Source: PALSA-270 sp963770245 (lineage in GTDB: Bacteria; Acidobacteriota; Terriglobia; Terriglobales; Acidobacteriaceae). Taken from it: DNA of 64,000 bases. This document shows, piece after piece, positions 27,316 through 36,033 of this stretch; positions within the stretch are counted from its first letter, which is position 1, and the number at the start of each line of letters is the position of its first letter. Location: assembly GCA_963770245.1 (NCBI GenBank), contig CAVYOX010000008.1:186001-250000 (forward strand), given 5' to 3'. The translations under genes and the position numbers were made by a program. The notes under the pieces were generated by a model. It saw only the letters and a list, made by a program, of their open reading frames with translations, did not search any database and was not told the DNA's origin.

Positions 27316-30144
27316 ATGTACTATGGGCATCTTCGAATCCGTACCCGGCTGACGTTGTCCTACGTCATCGTCGGGTTCTTGATGCTGGCGGGAGTAACGG
27401 TTTCCCTGTGGCAATTCAACGACATCCGCACCAAAGCGCAGCGCATGTCGGAAATCGACGTGGAAGCAGTCGCCGCTTTGCACGTGCATGTCAGCGTGCT
27501 GACTTTCTCTGAACGCTTGCGAAACGCGGTGGACTCGCAATCCGCCGAGCAGTTTGCGACTGTAGCCGGACCGCTGCGGGAGTCCGTGCTGGCGGCCGCC
27601 GAGCAGGCGAAAACCGCGCTCGAAGCCAACCCCAGTGATGCCCAGCGGCACGCCCTCTTGGCAGAGATGCTGTCGAGCGTCAGCATCTCGCTCACCACCC
27701 AGACTGACATCATGCTGGCCTTGGCCAAGACCGGCGACTGGGATGCGCTGCAGTTGCGATTCGGCAAGCAGGTGCAGGCCATCAGCCAAATCACCAGCAC
27801 TCTGGTGGAGCAGGTGGATGCGGAAGTCAATGCCGAACGAACCGAGATGATTGCGGACATTCACAGCGCTATTCGCCAGGCAATGCTGACCCTGATCCTG
27901 ACTGCGCTGGCAACCATGATTGCTGCGGGCACGCTGGGTTTCTCGGTGACTCAGCGCATTGCCCAGCCGCTGGCCGGCCTGGTGGAGGGTTCGCGGGCCC
28001 TGGCCCGCGGCGAATTCGAACACTTGGTTGTAGTCACGGGTCAGGATGAACTGGCAGATCTAGCACGCGTATTCAACCACACTTCGGCGCAACTGCGCGA
28101 CCTCTATGAGGCCCAGCGGCGCAGCGAGGCGCGATTCCGGTCGCTGATTGAAAATGCCGATGACTTGATCGCGGTAATCACCGCGCAAGGCAGCGTCATG
28201 TATGGGAGTCCGTCGTGCGCCAGGATTCTGGGTAATGGAGAGGCCCTGCTGGGCCGGAATGTATCCGATTTCATTCATCCGGACGATGTAGCGTCGCTGC
28301 TAGCCGCATCCGCCCAGACGGGAGGCGGGACAAACATAACCACTCTGGAATTGCGATTCCTCCGGAAAGATGGCTCCTGGGGAATCCTTGAATCGAGCGT
28401 TCGCAACCTGCTGCAAAATGCGGCGGTCAATGGCGTGCTCATGAACGCCCGCGACGTGACCGAACGGCGCCAGGCGGAAGAGGAAATCCGCAAGCTCAAT
28501 AACGAACTGGAAAGCCGGGTAGCCGAGCGTACTTCGCAACTGGAAACCGCCAAGCAAGTGGCGGAGATGGCGAATCGCGCCAAGAGCGAATTCCTGGCCA
28601 ACATGAGCCACGAGATCCGGACTCCAATGAACGGGGTGCTGGGAATGACAGAACTGGCGCTGGACACGGACTTGAGCACGGAGCAACGCGACTACCTCGA
28701 GATGGCGAGGACTTCGGCCAAAACCTTGCTGACGGTAATCAACGATATTCTGGATTTTTCCAAAATCGAGGCGGGCAAACTGGATTTGGATCTGGTGCCC
28801 TTCCAGCTGCGCGAGAGGCTGGCTCACATCATGAAGCCGCTGGCTATACGGGCGGAGCAGAAACATCTGAGGCTGCGCTGCGAGGTGCATTCGGCTGTGC
28901 CGGACGGCATTGTCGCCGACCCGGTGCGCCTGGCGCAGATCGTCATCAACCTGCTGGGGAATGCCATCAAGTTCACCAGCCAGGGTGAGATTGAGTTGCA
29001 GGTGGCACTGGACCGCAGGGAAGCGGAACAGGCGCTACTGCATTTCTCCGTGCGTGACACTGGCATTGGCATTTCGGTGGAAAAACAAGAAAAGATTTTC
29101 GAGGCATTCGCGCAGGCCGACAGCTCTACAACGCGCAGGTTTGGCGGTTCGGGATTAGGCTTGACCATTTCCGCCCAATTGGTGGGGATGATGGGCGGGC
29201 GAATCTGGGTGGACAGCGAGCCGGGGCACGGCAGCTGCTTCCATTTCACCACCCTGGTGAAAACCTGCGGCAGCGGGCAATGGGCGGAGCCGGTGGGCGC
29301 GGCTAATCTGAGCGGCTTGTCGGTCCTGGTGGTTGACCGCAACCCACTGAACCGGCATGCGGCGGCGGGAATGCTGCGGTCCAGTGGGATAAAACCAGTG
29401 CTGGCGGCCGGTGTGGTTGAAGCCATAGCGCGACTGGAACAGGCCAGCGCGCCCTTCGATCTGCTTATTCTGGACTGCGATATCCCGGGACCTGACTGCT
29501 TCCAGCTGGCGGAGCAAATCAAGAAGCACCCGACCTTGAGCGGCGTACCGTTGCTCATACTGGCCTCTGGCGGTCAGCCGAGCCATGCGGAACGCTGGCG
29601 CGAGTTGGGAATTGCGGCGTACCTCACCCAACCAGTCGATCAGCTGCAATTGCTGGCAGCTGTCCGAAGTGTGGTCGTGCGCCAGCAGGCGCCAGTCATG
29701 TCACCGGCTTTGGTGACCCGTTATTCTCTATCAGCGGAAACGTCCGGGCTGAGAGTTCTTGTGGCCGAGGATAATATGGTGAACCAGAAATTGGCGGTGC
29801 GACTGCTGCAGAAGCAAGGTCACGCTCCGGTGGTGGTGGGCACGGGACGCGCAGCTCTGGAGGCTGTAGAGAAAAACGAATTCGATCTCGTCTTGATGGA
29901 CGTGCAGATGCCCGACATCGATGGCTTCGAGGCTACGGCGGCGATTCGGGAGAAGGAAAAGGGCACCGGCAAACACTTGCCCATCGTGGCCATGACGGCG
30001 CATGCCATGACCGGGGATCGAGAGCGTTGTCTGGCCGCAGGCATGGATGGCTATGTTTCCAAACCCATCAGCCGGGAAGAGCTGGCCAGGGAAATTGATC
30101 GTATTAAAGCCGAGTATTACACAGAACATCTCAATTTAGTCTAA
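27316..30144 (+). CDS. Hybrid sensor histidine kinase (HAMP-PAS-HK-REC-REC)
   Basis: A 942-residue membrane kinase. Transmembrane helix (residues ~10-30, SYVIVGFLMLAGVTVSLWQF), a periplasmic helical bundle (~35-190), second helix (LILTALATMIAAGTLGF), HAMP (QRIAQPLAGLVEGSRALARG), PAS (~270-390), then HisKA with H432 in FLANMSHEIRTPMNGVLGM, and HATPase_c (NLLGNAIKFTSQGEIELQV; RDTGIGI; GGSGLGLTIS). Receiver 1 (~672-790) keeps Asp in LILDCDIPG, but the usual Lys-Pro is Gln-Pro (YLTQPV). Receiver 2 (~815-935) is complete (EDNMVNQ, LMDVQMPD, YVSKPI). It sits between a sugar-binding protein and an Hpt gene. Confidence 0.92.
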   Translation: MYYGHLRIRTRLTLSYVIVGFLMLAGVTVSLWQFNDIRTKAQRMSEIDVEAVAALHVHVSVLTFSERLRNAVDSQSAEQFATVAGPLRESVLAAAEQAKTALEANPSDAQRHALLAEMLSSVSISLTTQTDIMLALAKTGDWDALQLRFGKQVQAISQITSTLVEQVDAEVNAERTEMIADIHSAIRQAMLTLILTALATMIAAGTLGFSVTQRIAQPLAGLVEGSRALARGEFEHLVVVTGQDELADLARVFNHTSAQLRDLYEAQRRSEARFRSLIENADDLIAVITAQGSVMYGSPSCARILGNGEALLGRNVSDFIHPDDVASLLAASAQTGGGTNITTLELRFLRKDGSWGILESSVRNLLQNAAVNGVLMNARDVTERRQAEEEIRKLNNELESRVAERTSQLETAKQVAEMANRAKSEFLANMSHEIRTPMNGVLGMTELALDTDLSTEQRDYLEMARTSAKTLLTVINDILDFSKIEAGKLDLDLVPFQLRERLAHIMKPLAIRAEQKHLRLRCEVHSAVPDGIVADPVRLAQIVINLLGNAIKFTSQGEIELQVALDRREAEQALLHFSVRDTGIGISVEKQEKIFEAFAQADSSTTRRFGGSGLGLTISAQLVGMMGGRIWVDSEPGHGSCFHFTTLVKTCGSGQWAEPVGAANLSGLSVLVVDRNPLNRHAAAGMLRSSGIKPVLAAGVVEAIARLEQASAPFDLLILDCDIPGPDCFQLAEQIKKHPTLSGVPLLILASGGQPSHAERWRELGIAAYLTQPVDQLQLLAAVRSVVVRQQAPVMSPALVTRYSLSAETSGLRVLVAEDNMVNQKLAVRLLQKQGHAPVVVGTGRAALEAVEKNEFDLVLMDVQMPDIDGFEATAAIREKEKGTGKHLPIVAMTAHAMTGDRERCLAAGMDGYVSKPISREELAREIDRIKAEYYTEHLNLV

Positions 30145-30222
30145 GAGCCGCACGAGATGCGCTTCGAGTATTGGCGCGTTGGGACTCAAGAAGGAGATTC
30201 CGAATGATATTCAGGAGAGAAA

Positions 30223-30597
30223 ATGGCCTCGCACGGTGAAAATTCCCAAGATCATGCGATTAATTTCCCTGAGCTCCTCAATCGTGTGGACAATGACCGC
30301 GAATTGATGAGCGAGTTGTTTGACCTTCTTAAGGAGGAGCTTCCTGGTCTTGAAAATTCACTTCGGGAGGCTGTACCGCGGGAAGATATGGAAGGTGTAA
30401 GAACGATCGGTCATAAGTTAAAAGGAATGCTGGCAAGCGTTTCCGCCAAGCGGGCGGCTTCCGCGGCATCACGCCTTGAAGAGATCGGTAACACGGGAGA
30501 CAAAACTGGGCTACAGGATGCGTTGCTGGCCTTACACCGAGAAGTGGGAACTCTTCTCGCGGAACTGGCGGCTGGCGCGGGGGAGACGACGCCTTGA
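30223..30597 (+). CDS. Hpt-domain phosphotransfer protein
   Basis: A 124-residue stand-alone histidine phosphotransfer protein. The phosphorylatable His lies in GVRTIGHKLKGMLASV within an all-helical domain; FDLLKEELPGLENSLREA forms the preceding helix. CAGGAGAG precedes ATG 30223. It follows the hybrid kinase by 78 bases and overlaps the receiver fragment in TTGA, so the original unit was kinase, Hpt and response regulator, a full phosphorelay. Confidence 0.9.
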   Translation: MASHGENSQDHAINFPELLNRVDNDRELMSELFDLLKEELPGLENSLREAVPREDMEGVRTIGHKLKGMLASVSAKRAASAASRLEEIGNTGDKTGLQDALLALHREVGTLLAELAAGAGETTP

Positions 30598-30740
30598 AGA
30601 TTCCTATCGCAGACGATGACGCCATGACGCGCCGCCTGATTCAGAGAATACTAGAGCGTGCGGGATACGAAGTGATCGCCATGGAGAACGGGCGACTGGC
30701 AGCGGAGCACTTTTGCCAACCAAAAGGGGCGGTGAGATAG
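30594..30740 (+). pseudogene. Response regulator, N-terminal fragment
   Basis: A TTG start overlaps the Hpt stop. The reading gives LKIPIADDDAMTRRLIQRIL, then ERAGYEVIAMENGRLAAEHF, i.e. the acidic pocket and helix alpha-1 of a receiver. After GRLAAEHFCQPKG it runs to a stop at 30738 with no phospho-acceptor strand. The break coincides with the end of an antisense Oar fragment. The phosphorelay output is therefore missing here. Confidence 0.7.
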
Positions 30741-31163
30741 CTAGGAGGAACTGGTCGCGGTGGCGCCTTGGCCCCACTTACCGTTGATTCTCCCGGGACC
30801 ATTGAAGCCAGGTGCAACAGTCGGGTTGCAGGTTAGCTCGGCCGGATTGACCTGGCAGGCGGACCCGGTGATGGCCAGGAGTGAGCCGGAGTAGATCTGC
30901 ACGATCTCGGAGAACTTGAAGTTGCTGGCGAGGGCGCGGACCACTCGGTTTCCCCCGCCCAGGCCTTGTGCCCCGAACGGCAGCGCCCAGACACCGGTCT
31001 CAATGATGTGTTGGGGCTGGTCGGTCGTCGAAAGGCTGCGCTCGATGCGGTCCGCGGCCCATGCTCGGCCGTCGTTTGAATAAGCCGCCGGGATCGCATA
31101 GCCGGAGCGATAGGTTCCTCCATCGTCGATTGCTTTCGACCAGATGTAATTGAACATGAAGGT
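30741..31163 (-). pseudogene. Fragment of an Oar-like TonB-dependent receptor
   Basis: About 139 codons match the C-terminal barrel region of acidobacterial carboxypeptidase-regulatory-like/TonB receptors: FNYIWSKAIDDGGTYRSGYA, then RIERSLSTTDQPQHIIETGV, NFKFSEIVQIYSGSLLAITG and PGFNGPGRINGKWGQG. Both ends are cut: after GKWGQG the frame collapses to a serine run and stops at 30741, and beyond 31163 pectinesterase sequence begins on the other strand. It has neither plug nor signal peptide. Confidence 0.7.
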
Positions 31164-31594
31164 TCATCTTCGGCGATAGCAAAGCCGTCTTTGACCATTG
31201 CGAGATTCACAGCACCCCTCACTCAGAAGGCTTTCTCACGGCGCAATCCATGCACTATCCCACCGAGGAAAGTGGCTTTGTCTTCAATCACTGCACGCTG
31301 ACAGCTGCGCCGGGCGCTACCAACATCTGGCTTGGGCGACCTTGGCGCCCCTATGCCAAAGTCATCTTTCTTAACACAGAGATGGGCGCTCAGATCCTTC
31401 CCGCAGGCTGGCGGGAGTGGCACCCGGGCGAAACCCATTCTCTGGAAACTGCCTACTACGCAGAGTACAACTCGACAGGACCCGGAGCACACGCGGGCGA
31501 GCGCGATTTCCACACCAAACTCCTGACGGCTGCCGAAGCCGCTCAGTTCGACACCGGAACCTTTCTCGGCGGCTGGGACCCCGGAGTCCAATAA
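31163..31594 (+). pseudogene. Pectin methylesterase (CE8), C-terminal fragment
   Basis: Reading begins FIFGDSKAVFDHCEIHS, which is the family's VDFIFG...A.F..C motif minus the catalytic Asp just before FIFG. It then runs through SGFVFNHCTLTA and NIWLGRPWRPYAKVIFLNTE (conserved LGRPW) to GWREWHPGE and a normal C-terminus GTFLGGWDPG, stop 31592-31594. The N-terminal half, with the first catalytic Asp and any signal peptide, is absent. The family demethylates pectin outside the cell; this remnant should be inactive. Confidence 0.8.
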
Positions 31595-31696
31595 GCCGGC
31601 CGCGTATTCACAACCAAAGTGAGATCAAGGGCAATGTGATCGAGGGTCTCGCTCCAAAGCCGCATGTGCGCGAGTGAATGATGGCAATCGGTTTGC

Positions 31697-34489
31697 TTAA
31701 GGGGTCACCCTCAGCCACAGGCCCCCGAGGAGACCAGACGGTAAGGGCTGCAGATTATCCATGCCTTGCGGAACAAACCGTTCCCCGTAGCGATCGTTCA
31801 GCAGGCGATAGTCGGGGAGGGCGCTTCCGGCCAGAGAGTTCATCGCCGTATTGCCGACGACGATGCGCAGGTCATTCCTTCCCGCTTTCAGGAATGATCT
31901 CAGTTCGACGGTGTATGGGGGATGCCATACCACGCCCGCGCGCTTGCCGTTGACATAGACCTCCGCGGCTTCTCGGAGCGGTCCCTCGAAAAAGGCACGG
32001 AGGTTAAATGTCGGCAAAGGATCAGGCTTCTCTACCGGCGTGCCTTCTCCGAAATCGAGGACCAGGGAAGCCCCCGAGCTCAGATTGGTCGGAAGCTCGA
32101 TTGCTTTTTCGTAGCTGACTTGTCCGGAATAATACTTGAAAGGCTCCTCTTCGCTCCAAGAGTGGAGAGTGGCCATGTGGATGGTCTGATTCAGGCCGTT
32201 GAAAGTGAGGTCCCAATCAGTGGAGAGATCGAGGACCTTCGAGGGCGGACCCGAAACCCTTAAGGGCTCTGGCTTAATGACGGAATTTGTAAAAAAGATG
32301 AGCCGCGATTCATAGGGCCGCAAGGAGACTTCGATCTTCGACAGATTCGCCACCGGTGAGACCCGGCCGGTGAAGGGATCCCACCACTCGGCATATTTCG
32401 CGGTTTGCCGGAATTTTGCCAGCTCCCTGAGCGGCTGGTTGCTGGTATTCGCGATGAAGTACAGGTCGCCGGCACTCAGTCGGCGGTGAAGGAACCCGAT
32501 CTCTGGAGCCTTCGGAGCAAAAATTACGTCCGGCTCGAGATAGGTTGCGACAGCCCTTCCGATCTGACCCTCATCTTCCACAAAATGACCCAGGGCGCCT
32601 TTGTCGCGGAACAAGCGTTGGGAGATTTCCTGTATCTGCTGGCTGTCGCGCTCTGCGTTTAACAGCCCTGGAGCCGTCGAAGGCAGGCTCCGCGTGGCAA
32701 TGACGATTCCCCCGTGCAAAGCGTACTGCTCGATTTTCCGGTAGGTGGCAGCCGGCAAGCGCTTGATGCCGGGAAGGATCAGCACGGGATAGCGAACACC
32801 GAGAGTGTCGACGGCGTCCGCGTCAATAAAGTCCAGGTTGAACCCCGCATCGAGAATCTGCGCGATCACGCTGTTCCCCAGCAATCTCTGCATGGATTCA
32901 TCGATGCTCACATCTTCCCCGCGCGTATTGAAGCCGGTCTGTGTGGTCACGGATGAGGACGACTCGCGAGCGACGGTGAAACTGGCCCATGCGTCATCGT
33001 TAGGCAACAGCAACGCCACATCGTTGGCCGGCTTGCCTTGGCGCAGCGCAAAACTCACGCGCTGCAGATATCCGGCCAGGTCCGGCATGGCGAACCACCA
33101 AGGATTATGGGCGTTAAAGGCGCCGGCTGCGTACATGCGCCACCCTGGCTCCCCGGCAATCGGCGGCGAGTAGGGCCAGCCGTGCCCGACCAGTTGGTTG
33201 ATCCCCTGCAGGAAATGCAAATCCGCTTCCACTTTCATATCGAGCGGCGTAGCGCGAAAGGCCGGGGAATGCAGCCAAGTCCAGGTTTCCGAAGAGATGA
33301 CGGGCCTGCCGAAAAGATGGCCTGCCGACGCCGCCCAGCGGGTATCGGAGAACTGGCGCCACATCAGCCAGGTTGCCTTGCCCTCACCTTCAGGAAGGTC
33401 TGCGTATTGGTTGCTGGAGAGCGTGACTGGAGGGAATCCATAGGTTTGCGAGCGGAATAACGTGTGGTGTCGGATCGCCCATGCATGCAGCGGTGCGAGG
33501 TAGTGCTCGTCCGCGAGCTCGGTGAGGGTTTTCCCCCAATCGTGTCGGATGGCGGATGTCTCCGGACCGGTATCGGCGATCAGGGCAAGCAAATGAGGAG
33601 CGAGGTCATAGCCACGCCGTTGGCGGAACTGCTGTAACAGGTCGCCCGTCCAATTGGATCCATAATCTTCCAGGCTGTCGCTGAACACCGCATACGGAGG
33701 ATGACCGGCGAAGGCTTCCATTAACCGATCCCCGACCGCGTGAAGGTGAGTCTCGATGGCACCCTGATCATAGTGGTCGAGGACGAAGCCTTCTGCCCCA
33801 ACCGCTGGCCGTTTGACCATCATGCCGGTTCGGCTGGAGATAAAGAAAACTGCGCTGTACGGGCCGTTCAGGCCCGGAGAAACCTGCAGACGTCCATTCT
33901 TGATCACCGGCATCGGAACTTGCGTCGCTTCTTTGAAGATAAAGCCGCCGCCAGAACCAGGAACCAAGAATGCCGCGACCCATTGCTCACCCGCTGCCAA
34001 GCCGGGTGTCGCGATCGAAAGCGCCCCAGACGGAATGGCAACTGTCTCCACTCGCATTTCGCCCGCGGCTTGGGTTATGGGAATGTGCGGTCCACCGAAG
34101 GGCCAGCCACTTCCCAGGGTGATGTCGACGCGCATGCCAAGCGCCCGGGCTTTCGCGGCGGCAAAGCGCAGGGCATCAATATGTTCGTCCGAAAGATATT
34201 GCAGATTGTGGAAACCGGTTTGAGGGTCATCCAAGGCCTGCGGGTACAAGTTGGCGATCTCCACGCCTCCAATGCCCGCCGTCTTCATCTGTTCCAGTTC
34301 GCGCTGGAGTTCCGGTTTGGTGACCGCTGGACCGAACCACCACCAACGCACCATGATCCGGCAGTCATCCGGCGGATGGGCGAATAACTCCGTTAGCCGG
34401 GCCAGGTTTGTCTCCGACTGGGCAAGGCTCGCAGGAATTGGCAGCCACGAAAGAAAAAATAGAACGACGCATCCCATCGTCCTGGTCAA
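31697..34489 (-). CDS. GH106-like alpha-L-rhamnosidase, secreted
   Basis: A roughly 930-residue enzyme. The GH106 opening is clear: DCRIMVRWWWFGPAVTKPEL, then TAGIGGVEIANLYPQ, followed by ALGMRVDITLGSGWPFGGPH. A central catalytic part contains FSDSLEDYGSNWTGDLLQQF, and a C-terminal beta-sandwich resembles a sugar-binding module (VYVNGKRAGVVWHPPYTVEL). The signal peptide is VVLFFLSWLPIPASLAQ. Among the starts, TTG 34489 follows AAGGAGGG closely; GTG 34519 and ATG 34477 are alternatives. The family removes terminal rhamnose from pectic rhamnogalacturonan or glycosides, which fits the pectinesterase and xylanase relics nearby. Confidence 0.82.
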   Translation of the reverse strand: MTRTMGCVVLFFLSWLPIPASLAQSETNLARLTELFAHPPDDCRIMVRWWWFGPAVTKPELQRELEQMKTAGIGGVEIANLYPQALDDPQTGFHNLQYLSDEHIDALRFAAAKARALGMRVDITLGSGWPFGGPHIPITQAAGEMRVETVAIPSGALSIATPGLAAGEQWVAAFLVPGSGGGFIFKEATQVPMPVIKNGRLQVSPGLNGPYSAVFFISSRTGMMVKRPAVGAEGFVLDHYDQGAIETHLHAVGDRLMEAFAGHPPYAVFSDSLEDYGSNWTGDLLQQFRQRRGYDLAPHLLALIADTGPETSAIRHDWGKTLTELADEHYLAPLHAWAIRHHTLFRSQTYGFPPVTLSSNQYADLPEGEGKATWLMWRQFSDTRWAASAGHLFGRPVISSETWTWLHSPAFRATPLDMKVEADLHFLQGINQLVGHGWPYSPPIAGEPGWRMYAAGAFNAHNPWWFAMPDLAGYLQRVSFALRQGKPANDVALLLPNDDAWASFTVARESSSSVTTQTGFNTRGEDVSIDESMQRLLGNSVIAQILDAGFNLDFIDADAVDTLGVRYPVLILPGIKRLPAATYRKIEQYALHGGIVIATRSLPSTAPGLLNAERDSQQIQEISQRLFRDKGALGHFVEDEGQIGRAVATYLEPDVIFAPKAPEIGFLHRRLSAGDLYFIANTSNQPLRELAKFRQTAKYAEWWDPFTGRVSPVANLSKIEVSLRPYESRLIFFTNSVIKPEPLRVSGPPSKVLDLSTDWDLTFNGLNQTIHMATLHSWSEEEPFKYYSGQVSYEKAIELPTNLSSGASLVLDFGEGTPVEKPDPLPTFNLRAFFEGPLREAAEVYVNGKRAGVVWHPPYTVELRSFLKAGRNDLRIVVGNTAMNSLAGSALPDYRLLNDRYGERFVPQGMDNLQPLPSGLLGGLWLRVTP

Positions 34490-34805
34490 GCGCCCTCCTT
34501 GAGTCTCTCCGGCACTCACCGATGGAATGGGATTTTAGCTCCAAATCGTGTGCATCGTGCACTGGGATACTGAACTCGACTCTTTATCGACCGTTTCCCA
34601 GACCGCGTAGCCGCGATTGAAATACCTAAGGACCTTCGCCGAGCTTCCCATTTGTTCCGCGACCGAACTACAAATCGCCTTTTGCCGCCCCTTCACCCTC
34701 GAAGGTCATGACCGTCTGTAATTTGGTTTGGCGCAGAGGGCAGTCGTAGTCTCCGAGAAGCGTTCCGCCAAGCGGTTATTCTAGCTCGGAACAAACGGTG
34801 CTCCG
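34490..34805. other. Divergent promoter region (GH106 / PilZ)
   Basis: About 300 bases between divergently transcribed genes. I see no RNA gene or clear operator. Confidence 0.3.
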
Positions 34806-35204
34806 ATGCTGCGTGCTGGGAAACAGCGCTATATACGGACGAAGATGGTCCTGCCCTTGCGCCTCTGCTTGGAGGGCACCGACGACCGCGAAGCTACGTT
34901 CGCTCACACGATTGATATCAGTCCGGTCGGGGCGCAGCTGGGGGGACTCCATACTTCGCTCCAGCCCGGTGCGGTCGTGATCCTGCAGCACCGGCACAAC
35001 AAAGGGCGGTTTCGCGTTATATGGTCCAAGCAGGTTGGCCCGGAGGAGCGGCGGGCGGGGGTTGAGTCGGTGGCCATTGAAAAGGCGGTCGGAACCGAAA
35101 TCAACGTCTGGGGCTTGGAACTGCCGAAATCGGGGCAGGCGGGAGATCCCACCAATCCTTCTCCTGATACTTCCTTTGCCACCTGGCTGCGACAATTCAA
35201 GTAA
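34806..35204 (+). CDS. PilZ-domain protein
   Basis: A 132-residue protein with the PilZ fold. An N-terminal basic motif (KQRYIRTKMVLPLRL) resembles RxxxR. The D/NxSxxG motif is DISPVGAQLGG, followed by the beta-barrel (GAVVILQHRHNKGRFRVIWS). PilZ proteins bind cyclic di-GMP through these two motifs and control motility, exopolysaccharide or transcription. The first motif is R..R with shifted spacing, so nucleotide binding is probable but not certain. It is a single gene. Confidence 0.8.
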   Translation: MLRAGKQRYIRTKMVLPLRLCLEGTDDREATFAHTIDISPVGAQLGGLHTSLQPGAVVILQHRHNKGRFRVIWSKQVGPEERRAGVESVAIEKAVGTEINVWGLELPKSGQAGDPTNPSPDTSFATWLRQFK

Positions 35205-35283
35205 CCCGCTTCTCTGAGGGTCCCTTCCCAAAAAAGCCACCCACCTGGCTGCAATTTGTTCTCCGACGCTTTTTCCTTGAACC

Positions 35284-35883
35284 AGGAAAGCTAGATGGCA
35301 TCTGAAAACCATCGCCCCGGCGATCCAGCAGGCGCCCGGTGGGGGAACTCCGATTGCGCGGATGGCGGAAATGCTTCAATGCTTCTATGATGCGATTGGG
35401 GGCAGTTCGAAAGAGTTTCTGCAGACAGCAGCGGCAGGGGCTCATCGGCGACTGCCTGAGACGCTGGCGACGATCAGACCGGCGGCCGGGACTCGGAAGC
35501 GCTGGCTGACTGGATGCTGTGGGCCGGACCGTTGCTGAAGCAAGAGGAGATTGTTCCGAAAGCAGGTGCTTGGCGTGACCACGCTGCAGTCCTCGAAGTC
35601 GGACAGCTACCTGCCGGAGCTGGTGCAGCAGGTACTGGACCAGGAGAAGCAGTACCAAAGCCTGCAGCCCGGACCCCAGAAGCAGGCATTGACCCGAAGA
35701 CTGTTTGGACTCATGAGCCGCGTGTATATACACCTGCTAACTCGCGGGGAACTGGATCAGGCGAGACTCTGGCTCGAAGGAATGAAGGCAACACTGGAAC
35801 CGGCTTCGGCAAGCCCAACCTCAAAGAGCCCTCCGCCGGTGAAACCGGAGAGGCCCATCCCGGAGAACTCGGCAAAACGCTAA
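35284..35883 (+). pseudogene. Unknown helical protein, frame-disrupted
   Basis: A continuous protein-like reading exists only by changing frame twice. Frame A gives WHLKTIAPAIQQ, then TPIARMAEMLQCFYDAIGG; frame B (from 35490) gives DSEALADWMLWAGPLLKQEE; frame A resumes at 35554 with FRKQVLGVTTLQSSKSDSYL, then LPELVQQVLDQEKQYQ and LTRRLFGLMSRVYIHLLTRG, ending at 35883. The last 110 codons (ATG-like start 35551) could still be translated. The Gln/Leu-rich helical character is consistent throughout, but I do not recognise the family. The two shifts compensate each other. Confidence 0.4.
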
Positions 35884-36033
35884 CTGAAGCCGGGATCGCG
35901 ATTCGTGTCTAGGTTGCCGCCGCCGCAGAAGCCAACAAGATCGCCCGCGGCACCGAGCTGTGACGCTCACCGGCGACAGCGCCGGCCAACCCAATCCTTT
36001 CGAAACACTGAAGTAATGCCTTCTTGAATCATC

